A stretch of DNA of 64,000 bases from Raffaelea ambrosiae (lineage: Eukaryota; Ascomycota; Sordariomycetes; Ophiostomatales; Ophiostomataceae): NCBI GenBank assembly GCA_002778195.1, contig PCDI01000005.1, positions 1,865,690 to 1,929,689 of the forward strand, in the 5' to 3' direction. The notes beneath the pieces were generated by a model. The model was not told the origin of the DNA, did no database searches, and saw only the letters and a list, made by a program, of their open reading frames with translations. Positions within the stretch are counted from its first letter, which is position 1, and the number at the start of each line of letters is the position of its first letter. The translations under genes and the position numbers were made by a program. Positions 10,154-18,600 of this stretch are shown in pieces.

Positions 10154-12411
10154 CTAGGTATCATACTTTTCGTTATGGGTTTTATTATTTGTGTTGGTAT
10201 TGGATCTATAGACGGGCAGGGACAGCAAGATATAAAATATATGTGATTTCACTCGGTTGCATGAGAGGTCATGACAAATTTTCCTGGGCTCGTCTTCTGC
10301 ATGCCTGCTTCCAGTCTCAGACATCGCCAGCATTCTCTCCATTGGATCGGACCCCACAACGACCGAGTTCTCCTTTTCTGGGAAGGAGCGCCGTCTGTCG
10401 AGAAACACTGGGATCGTTGAGACGACCACGGCCGCACCGCCGAGGGCCGTGACCATGATGAAGCCCGTGCAGTAGACGTCGTTGTAGTGGCGGCGCACTT
10501 CGAGCGACTCGGCCTCGGACAGGGTCTTGAGCACGGCGGTGGGCGCGTCCACGAGCTGGGTGACGAGGCTGGCTGGGAGAAAGCTCAGGCGATGGGGCAA
10601 CTGGCTGTGGAGGATGGCCTGGACGCCGGACAGGGCAATGCAGCCACCCATGGTGCGCATCATGTTGACAGAGCCCATGATGACGGCTGGCGTAATTAGT
10701 AGGCAGAACAGAGGACTTGAAAAAAAAGTTGAAAAGAATGAAAAGAAATGAAACACAGAAAAAGACGACAGGGAGCAAAACTGACCATTGTCCCGGTCCT
10801 GGACCTCGACGCGGCCCATAATCAGAAATGTGGCCATGGTGAAGCCGATGCCGACGCCGAGCAAAACCTCAAAGCCGTAGTTGCGAGCCAGGATGGAGGT
10901 GTGAAAGGGTACCTCGATCAGCAGACCGACACCGAGGACGGTCAGCATGGACCCTCCCGCCAGCATGTGCCAGCCGAAGCGCAGCGTCTTGGATAAAATG
11001 ACGCCCGACACGAAGCTGGCAAAGGTCATGGGCAGCAGGATCGGCAGGGTGCGCACACCGGCCATGGTGGCCGTCGACAGGTGGACGATCTGGTTGAGCT
11101 GCGGCGTGTTGATGACGACGGCGTAAAAGACGCAGCCCTGGAAAAAGGCCGAGAGTAGGAGGAGTGCGACTTTGGGGCGGGCGAGAAGGCGCAGCGGGAG
11201 GATGGGCTCGACGGGGGAGGAGCGCAGAGACTCCTGACGCACGCGCCAGGCCTCCCAGCCGAAAAACAAGAAAATGCCGGCGCCGCCGGCGGCGAGGGTG
11301 GCGATGATCTGGGCGTTGCTCCAGGGGTGGCCAAGGCCGCCAGTTTGGAGGCCATACAAGAGAAGAACGGCGCAGGCGATGGACAAAAACGAGCCGACGA
11401 CGTCGATGCGGCGGAGGTGGGCTCGGGTCACTCCGCAGCCGTCACCGCCAGGAAGGGAGAGGAAGACGACGACGAGAGCAAGAGCAGAACCGGGGACACT
11501 GTCAAAGTCAGCAGGGGGGCAGGCACAGCCAGCCAGTGGGGGAGAGGAGAGAGGTGGACATGGTGGCGATGGATGTTCTTCTCGCGTCTAAAGTACAAGA
11601 AAAGACATTTCCATTCCTTACTTCAACAAAAAGATCCACTTCCAATCGCCGGAACTGCAGATGGCGCCTCCGACAATGGGACCGAGCACGTTGGCAATGG
11701 CAAAGGTGGATGAGACGACGGCCGAGTAGGGACCGACAAGGCGAGCCGGGCACTGACAGTCAGTAGAGAAGACAGAGGGAAAAAGAAAAAAAGCCGAGAG
11801 ACCGAGGCTTACAATGTCTACAATGGTCACAAAGACGACCGAGTAGATGCCGGATCCACCGATACCCTGGAGAGCTCGGAATACGATACTGCCAGCAAGA
11901 CACGGTCAGCTTTACGCTCTTCTCTTTCACCCACAGTCCCGACTCACAGCGTCGTCAGCGACATCTTTTCTGCACCGCCACAGAGCCCCGAGAACAGGGA
12001 AAACCACACCAGCGCAAAGAGCAGGCAGTTGCGCTGGCCAAAGATGTCGGTCAGCTTCGAGTACGTCAAGAAAAAGCCTGTATGCTGTCAGCATTTACCC
12101 GCCGAGGGGCTGGACAACAGAACAGGAGACAGACTGCTATAGGTCACGAGGTAGGCTGTCACGACCCAGCCGATTACCCCGAAGTCGTGAAAAGACTGTC
12201 CGATGGTGGTGAGGGCCGTCGAGATGATGGTGGTCTCGAGGGCCGAGAAGAAGAGGGAAAGGGAGAGGCCGAGGACGCTCATGTGAAGGCGCCAGCTGTA
12301 GAGGGCACGCGGGGGGTCCTGTAGCTTGTCGTCGATGGCCGTGGTGTTTTTGGTGTGGTCCGTGGCCGGCAGCGGCGGGCCCGGGTCCGTGGCTGTCATG
12401 GAGGCCGTCAT
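10154..12411 (-). CDS. MFS transporter, 14-helix drug:H+ antiporter (DHA2-like)
   Basis: Proton-driven membrane exporter of the major facilitator superfamily. I join six exons: 12411-12135, 12077-11948, 11888-11813, 11752-11622, 11498-10786 and 10686-10154. Every junction keeps phase, giving 619 aa. Introns are 57, 59, 60, 123 and 99 nt. Donors are GTGAGT, GTAAGC, GTAAGG, GTCAGT and, at intron 1, a poor GTCTGT that is still the only one fitting the frame. Motif A-like KLTDIFGQR is at 100-108, RALQGIGGSG at 140-149, motif C-like AIANVLGPIVGG at 179-190, and WKWIFLLNVPGSALALV spans intron 4. The N-terminal ~40 residues are a cytosolic tail; the C-terminal ~60 are polar. The substrate cannot be told from sequence. 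It is divergent to the FAD monooxygenase at 13421, suggesting a detoxification or catabolic pair (inference). Confidence 0.88.
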
Positions 12412-13420
12412 GGTGTTGGATGGGCCGGTCCGGCCGAAAGGTCGGAGAGACGGATGTCAGCCGAGGGACGATGTCTTGTCGACGGTCGAGAGTTGTAGCT
12501 GCTTGGACTGGGCACAGTCCACAGTCCACAGCCCTCTAAACCGAGGCAAGTGCGCGTAGTTAAGTGCAGAGTGGGTTCACTCTCTTGGGGGAAACGCTTC
12601 CGCATCGCGACCCTCGGAAACACGCATGCCGGAGGTGGATTTTGCGTCCGAGGCTCCGCAGTCGATGGTGTCGATGGTATGACGCCGAATGGTGCCTGTG
12701 CCCATGTCCCGGAGGATTATGCGTGAATAGCCCTCCGAGGCTCCGCGCGGGGGGTTCGGAGGGTCCGGGGGGGAGGGGGGTTGTCAGGGGTTCGGGGGGG
12801 CTCACAGGTGCCCAGGGCTGGCGTGGCTGGCAAAACCAGGCCATTGCTGCATTCCCTGTGAGTATTTCCGAGCCGTTGCCAGGTGCGGCAGAGCAAACCG
12901 ACATCAAGGATTTTTCCTACGTAGTAAATGGACAGAGTACGGAATAACGAACGCCGTACTTCGTACTCCAGGGTCACAGCACTAAGGTTGCAGTGGAGCG
13001 ACGCTAATCTGGCGCCAACCATAGGGCTGTGCTGCCAGGGTAAATAAGGCTGCCCGTACTCTTCTTCCCGGAAGGGGAACGGACCCCGCTGCAGTTGCCA
13101 GGTCCGGGCCTGGCTGGACTGGTTCGGGGTTGTCACCATGTCAGCGCCCAGGACCACCAGAGTCAGGAGAGTCAGCAGTCGTGGGCTGGTGAGCGGGCAT
13201 GTGAGGTATCACGTGCTGCACGGGTGTAAGTGTAAGTTGAAAGTCAGGCCCTGCGACATATATGAGCATCAATGAATAACAGTCTGTGCATTGCACTGAC
13301 ACGTCTTCCTCTGCCATTGTTCTGAGCCTCTCGGTCACTAGATCCAACCAATCCCACTGCACTACCCCTAATCCACATCGCTGAAATAGCACCCATCCCC
13401 CATCATCTGTCATCATCTTC
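12412..13420. promoter_or_regulatory. Shared divergent promoter, MFS and monooxygenase
   Basis: About 1 kb lies between the two divergent start codons. It includes a CGG-N5-CCG palindromic arrangement (12757-12767), a format bound by Zn2Cys6 regulators, a repeated TCCGAGGCTCCGC (about 12647 and 12734) and G-rich runs near 12750-12800. No gene is supported inside. Regulator binding is inferred from the pattern only. Confidence 0.35.
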
Positions 13421-14817
13421 ATGTCCGCAGAATCCAAGACACAAAAGCCCAAGACATCCCAGCCCTTCCGCGTGGCCATTGTTGGCGGCGGTCTCGGCGG
13501 GCTGGGTCTCGTGCAGATGCTCCGGTCGAATCCACTCGTCAAGGTGACCGTGTACGAGCGGCAGGTCGAGGTGACGGACCGGTTGGCCAGGTACCGGATC
13601 CAGATGGAGCGCGAGGCTATTGCGATGTTGAGCAGCCGCGTGTCTCTGGGGGCGCAGCACAACATTGAAAAGAGCATCGGGAACCAGCCATCGACAGACC
13701 AGCGGCTGGGCTTCATGAGGGCCGAGAGACGCGACAAGATGCTGCTGACGTGGTATCCGCCCGAGCTGCGGACAATGGTGAGCGTCAACCGGTGGATCCT
13801 GCGGCAGGCGCTCTTGGAGGGGAGCGACGAATTTTTGCAAGTAGGCAAGAAGCTAGTGCGCTACAGCCGGCACGAGTCAGGGCCGATAGCGCTCACGTTT
13901 GAGGACGGCTCCACCGACGAGTGCGACCTCCTCGTCGGGGCTGACGGCGTGCACTCGACGGTCCGCAAGCAGCTGCTGCCGCAGACGCACGTCCAAAACA
14001 GCCGCTACGGCGTCACCTACTTCAAGGTGCCCTATCTGCCCGAGACCGAAGCCCTGCTGCCCTTTGGCACCGGCGTCGCCGCCTTTTGCGGCCGCAACCA
14101 GGTCATCACCCTGCACGCCTGGGTGCACCCGGACCCGGAGCACCGCTGGTCGGCCCAGACGACTCCCGATGTGCTCGACGTCGAGCAGTCCTTTATCATG
14201 CTCGGCTTCGGCAGCGACCTGCGCAACTATGCGAACCAGACCAAGAACGCCGAACAGCTGTCGCCGGCCGAGCTGACTGTTGACCCGCTCTTCCGCAAGC
14301 TCGTGGACCGCGTCGTCCTCGACAGTGCCTTCTCCAACATTCTCAAGCTCGTCGAAGAGCCGAAGCCATGGAGTGATCCGAGTGTGACCCTCTTGGGGGA
14401 TGCCACTCTGAAGTGAGTCTTCTTTCTTTTTTTCTTTTTTTCTTCTACTAACTGCCCAGCATGTCTCCTTACACCGGAAAAGGTGCCTCTCTCGCCATGG
14501 CTGACGCCCTCGCCCTCGCCCAATGCCTCGACCAAGCCGACTTTGTCCAGAGTCCCGCCCAGCGCGCCGTCCGCCTAGACAACTACGTCCGCGACATGCT
14601 CAAGCGACGCCGCAAACAGCGCAAGGCCGGCGTGTTTGTGCAGCGGCTCGTCTTTGCCGGCACCAATCCGGCCAAGGTGGTCCTGCGCGACAGTCTGTTC
14701 CGGGCCGTCAATGTGGCCGGGCACGGCATGGACGGGGTGCGCGAGGTGGTGGGCCGGAAGGCGTCATTGACGTCGTCCTTTCAGATGGACAGTCTAAACA
14801 GGTGTAAATGTTTATAG
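13421..14817 (+). CDS. Group A FAD-dependent monooxygenase (salicylate hydroxylase-like)
   Basis: Single-component NAD(P)H-dependent flavin hydroxylase of the PHBH fold, a family that includes salicylate hydroxylase, zeaxanthin epoxidase and many secondary-metabolite enzymes. Two exons, 13421-14412 and 14460-14817, join through a 47-nt intron (GTGAGT..CAG, T-rich) to 449 aa. The Rossmann FAD motif VAIVGGGLGGLGLVQML is at 18-34, the DG motif GADGVHSTVRK at 173-183, and the GD motif LLGDATLNMSPYTGKGASLAM begins near 324, across the intron. The His usual after GDAx is Leu here. No transmembrane helix follows. The last residues (NRCKCL) are not conserved-looking and the stop lies at the edge of the transposon block, so the natural C-terminus may have been altered. 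The substrate is unknown; it is divergent to an MFS pump. Confidence 0.88.
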
Positions 14818-15119
14818 TAGTTGCCGTGCGGTGGTTGTGTTATTGCGTTCTTTAAATACGCAAACTTTTATATAAACAAAGTTCTATATTAGGCTATAAT
14901 TACATTCTTACTATCTTATCTGTTTTTTAATTATAAAATCTTCTAGTTATAAATGTTAAAAGAGGCGATACACGTAGCATGTTATACTAACATCTAATTA
15001 ACTAAATTAAATCAAATAATATCGCGCGAAGTAACAATTACCTCACCTCTTAACTAATACGTAATACGCTATAAAACACGCGCTCAAGCTACTTATATAT
15101 AACGTATAAGTAAAGCGCC
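14818..15119. other. Boundary of gene space and AT-rich block
   Basis: Composition drops abruptly to AT-rich immediately after the monooxygenase stop. No gene, LTR or TIR is recognised in these 300 bp. It may be the RIP-altered 3' flank of the gene or a decayed transposon remnant. Confidence 0.4.
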
Positions 15120-15445
15120 TATAAAGACATCGCGAGCCTGCTCGAATGCGTGCCTTACAAGCAGGCTAAGCACGTGCGAGCGACTAACCCACGCACGTGC
15201 CACCCCGGCGAAGCACGTGATTACGCAGTCAGCGCGAACACGAAGCGAGGTGCGCCACGAAGCGCACACACGAGCCCCTAAGTGTAGCGCGAAGCTAAAG
15301 CTTCGTACGCGGTCTAAAAGCGCCGCGCACAAAGCCCTTTAAAGGCCTTCGATATAACGAGAGCCTCTCACCCCTTTTTTAAAAAAAAAGATAAGATTTA
15401 GTTATATAATTTACGAAATCTTACCTTCGTTAATAAAATATCTCT
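15120..15445 (+). repeat. Oldest LTR (E0), left part, plus orientation
   Basis: The sequence starts TATAAAGACATCGCGAGCC, a RIP-altered form of the family LTR start (TGTGAGGATATCGCG in coding orientation), and runs to AATATCTCT. The remaining ~45 bp of the same LTR are found at 24128-24172. The intervening DNA was therefore inserted later. Confidence 0.8.
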
Positions 15446-15813
15446 TGTTAGGGTGGTACTTGTAGTCAGGTAAAGGATTGCGGAAGATAGAGGTATCTCA
15501 TTAACGAAGGTAGGATCTCGTAGATTACACAACTAAATCTTATCCCCCTTTTTCGAAAGGGTGGGAGGCCCTCGCTATATCGAGGGCTCCCAAGGGGTTC
15601 TGTGCGTAGCGCCCCCAAGCCGCGTACGAAGCCCCAGCTCCGCGCCACGCCCAGGGGTCCGTGGGTGCGCTCCGTGGCGCACCTCCCTTCGGACTTACGC
15701 TGGCTGCACGGTCACGTGCCCTGCCGAGGGTGGCACGTGCTTAGGCAGGTTGTCCGCACGTGCTTAGCCTGCTCGCAAGGCACGCATCCGAGCAGGCTCG
15801 CGATATCCTTACA
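15446..15813 (-). repeat. Solo LTR, 368 bp
   Basis: A full LTR beginning TGTTAGGGTGGTACTTG and ending CGCGATATCCTTACA. Target duplication TCTCT is at 15441-15445 and, after removing the later E1 insertion, at 24125-24129. No internal region accompanies it, so it is a solo LTR left by LTR-LTR recombination that was then hit by E1 at its right end. Confidence 0.85.
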
Positions 15814-15816
15814 TCT

Positions 15817-16196
15817 TGTTAGGGTAGTACTTGTAGTCAGGTAGAAGATCGCGGAAGATAGAGGTATCTCATTAACGAGGGTAGAATTTCGTAGATTACA
15901 CAACTAAATCTTATCCCCTTCTTTTCCAAAGGGTGGGAGGCCCTCGCTATATCGAGGGCTCCCAAGGGGCTTTGTGCGTAGCGTCCTCAAGCCGCGTACG
16001 AAGCCCTAGCTCCGCGCCACGCTCAGGGGTCCGTGCGTGCGCCCCGTAGCGCACCTCCCTTCGGACTTANGCTGGCTGCACNGTCACGTGCCCTGNTGAG
16101 GGTGGCACGTGCTTAGGCAGGTTNTCCGCACGTGCTTAGCCTGCTCGCAGGAAGCTCGCAAAGCACGCATCCGAGCAGGCTCGCGATATCCTCACA
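15817..16196 (-). repeat. E1 3' LTR (380 bp)
   Basis: Starts TGTTAGGGTAGTACTTG and ends ATATCCTCACA. It contains three CACGTG-type hexamers and a hairpin CCCTCG-CTATAT-CGAGGG (15941-15958). Four ambiguous bases (16070, 16082, 16096, 16124) are present. At three of them other LTR copies differ by C/T or G/A; at 16082 they agree. Confidence 0.95.
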
Positions 16197-16212
16197 ATTT
16201 ATCCCCCCTCTC
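16197..16212 (-). other. E1 polypurine tract
   Basis: On the coding (minus) strand this reads GAGAGGGGGGATAAAT directly before the 3' LTR, the expected position and composition of the plus-strand primer. The same tract precedes the 3' LTR of E8 (about 59323-59337). Confidence 0.8.
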
Positions 16213-17163
16213 GTGGAGCTCGTCTTCGAGCGTGCGGTTACGCTCGTTGGCAGTAGGCTTTCAGAGCGCTCGGGGCGTTTAGCCGTATGCGCGCTCAGCG
16301 CTGGCCCTCCTTCGTAGTGTTAGTGCGGCCGCTGCAGCGTGTAGCACCTTACGCACCTTCCTCGCGAGTCCTCGATCGCTCCTTCCGTTTGTAGAGTAAA
16401 TAGGAGGCTGGGCGTTGCCAGGCAGACGAAAGGAAAGCACAATCAGAGTTTTCCCGTCGCCCCTCCTGCGCTCCTCTCTCTCTCCTTTCTTCCTTTCTTT
16501 AACCTCACCACGCCTCATCAGAGACCCGACGTCGCTGCGCCAGATCACCGCTTAGCACAATCTTTACTTCTCGTTTTTGGCTCGCTCCTCGCGCGGCTCG
16601 CCGTCGGACAATAGTCTCGCAGCTTCCTTTTTTTTTTTCTCCTTAGATTGCGCTCTAGCTTCGGGTTATCGGCGCCTCGCGTTCTTTAGTTTTCTTTTTT
16701 TAATTCGCGTGCAGACTCCGGGTTACTAGCGTCCCGCTTTGTGCAGCTCTTTTTCCTAAGTAAGTGCTTCGCTGTCGGGTCGCTGGCTCCTCGCTGACTG
16801 TCCTAGGTCTAACCTATGGCAGGTTTTTAGCATGACGACGGTCCTCCGTCGACCCCCGTTCGTCGCGCTAACTTTACGCAGCAAACGCTTGGCGGTTAAT
16901 CTTTTGGCTCTTCGAGCCGCGCTCGCCCCGGTCAGATTATGCTTATGCTCTTTGGTTTTCTCGTGAATAATTCCCCCTTTTATAGGAATTCTCTTCACGG
17001 TGGCGCGTTTTATGCGGGTAGCGTCAGTGGACGCAGCTAGCGTGTTAGTTTTTAATAAGCCGACGTCGCTGCTCGGTCGGAACGCGGAGTAGCGGGCCTC
17101 AGCACGCTTACCCGTCGTTTTTCGAGCGCCTCGCGCGGTCGTTCGTTTACGCTTACTCCTTTA

Positions 17164-18600
17164 GTGAGTTCCGCTCGCGGGGCTTTTCGCACTAGGAATA
17201 CATTGTTTCGTGGTTGTGGTGCTTCTTCGACCCGTGGCCGTAGTGTTAGTAACTCGCGAGTGGTGTTATATCCGCCTTCTAACCCTGCTTTGGTCTCGCT
17301 TACGGGTTTTTTTCATCGCGTTGTCGAGGTCGAGGATGACGACGATGATAACGACGACGATAACGATAATAATAATGATAATGATAATAACGATAACCCT
17401 TAAGACTCCGCTTACGTCTCGCTTGCCGCTAACGAAGACGACGACGCTTTAGGTCGGGCCGCCGTCGCTTTTACTACGCTTTTCGCTCTTGCGTTTGCGC
17501 TTGTTAACGGCGCTCGGTTGGTGAACTTGGGTCTCGATGACTTAGAAATCCATTATCCCGCTTACTATCGCTGCGTACGGCGTGTATTCGCCGTTTAGTC
17601 GCTTCGTTTAGAGTTGGATTTGGAGTGCGAGCGTAGGGTTGGGGCGTGTACTAAGTGTACGAAGATGCATAAGACTTGTATGAGTGTATGTGGTCGGGCT
17701 CCCTTCGCCCCGTCGTTAGCGCGTTGTTAACTCTTTAGTATAGGTTTTTGAGCTAATTCGTAGTAATGTGGACCGTACGATTAGGTTTTTACGCGCTCTC
17801 AACACGCTCCTTACGCCTTTTCGAGCTCACCTGCTCGACGACGTTGAGCTTAAGGCTCTCCCGCGTGCGTTGGCCGGCGCGGTTATATACTTCGTGGCTC
17901 GCGTGCTTTTTTTGTTCACCCGGCATTTATCGCGCTTCGAGCTGTTTTAGGAGACTGTCGTATACGATTTTGTAAGCTCTTTACTCGCTCCGCCGTTAAA
18001 TCGTCTTCGAGCTTTGTTAACCTTTATTTAGAAGTGGGCCGACTACGCCGCGTAGGTGGCCCGCGCTTGTGTCTCGTAGGTCGCTACGATCGCTTATACC
18101 GGTGTTGGGCATATATCGGTACGTACTCTCTCCGCGTTGTCTCTTCTTACGACGGCGCCCCGTTGACGCTTCGCGTTAGGTTTTATCTTTAGTCGCCGAG
18201 GATTAACAGCATGACCATTAGCAGGCTGCGCGCTTTTAGCTCTTGGAGCGGCTTCGAGCCGCCTTCGTGGCTGCGCGTTAGGCTGCGGGCGCTATCGACG
18301 CTTAGATGGACCTCTTGGATCCCGGTGTCTAAGCGCTAGGCTGTCTTCTTTGTTCGCGCGCTTTTATCGTGCCGCCTTCGGGCTTTGGTCGTTGTGGAGT
18401 GTTTTCCTTTGTTTGTTGTTTTCGTACGCCCCTTAGGCCGCCCTCGTGCCGCTTTGGCGCGTTTGGGTCTTTATGTTTTCATAGCTTGTAGCTAATGGGC
18501 CGCCGCAGTTCCGCCTACGAGCCGCCCCGCCCCTGGAGATAATTTACTTTGTTTTCCGCTCTTTCTTTACTGCCTTTTAAGCTCAGAACCTTGCGATTAG
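17164..18600 (+). pseudogene. Antisense reading frame in E1, unknown Cys-cluster protein
   Basis: On the strand opposite to gag-pol, a reading frame starts at ATG 17164. It has an acidic/Asn tract (about 17335-17400), then a cluster C-x2-C-x5-C-x3-C (17647-17691), shifts frame near 17.7 kb and continues to about 18.6 kb. Nearly all interruptions are TAG/TAA at positions where CAG/CAA is the simplest ancestor, the RIP signature. The corresponding stretch is present in E3 (ORF 31818-32075 minus, with the starting Met and the acidic/Asn tract kept), E4, E7 and E8. I do not recognise the protein. The frame could instead be a by-product of a noncoding 3' region, since the sense strand there is Lys/Arg-rich and also partly open. 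Confidence 0.4.

Noticed and set aside
9635..10164. 150-170-codon frames on both strands between Rps2 and the MFS gene
   Set aside because: They are mutual shadows, Arg/Ser-rich, with no recognisable motif; the region is the 3' flank of the transporter.
10189..14817. Complete secondary-metabolite cluster
   Set aside because: Only one transporter and one monooxygenase are present; no synthase, prenyltransferase or regulator was found in the window.
16756..16998. 80-codon minus-strand frame near the 3' LTR of E1
   Set aside because: It is Lys/Arg-rich, has no motif and appears eroded in the other copies, so it is more likely a chance opening in the element's 3' region.
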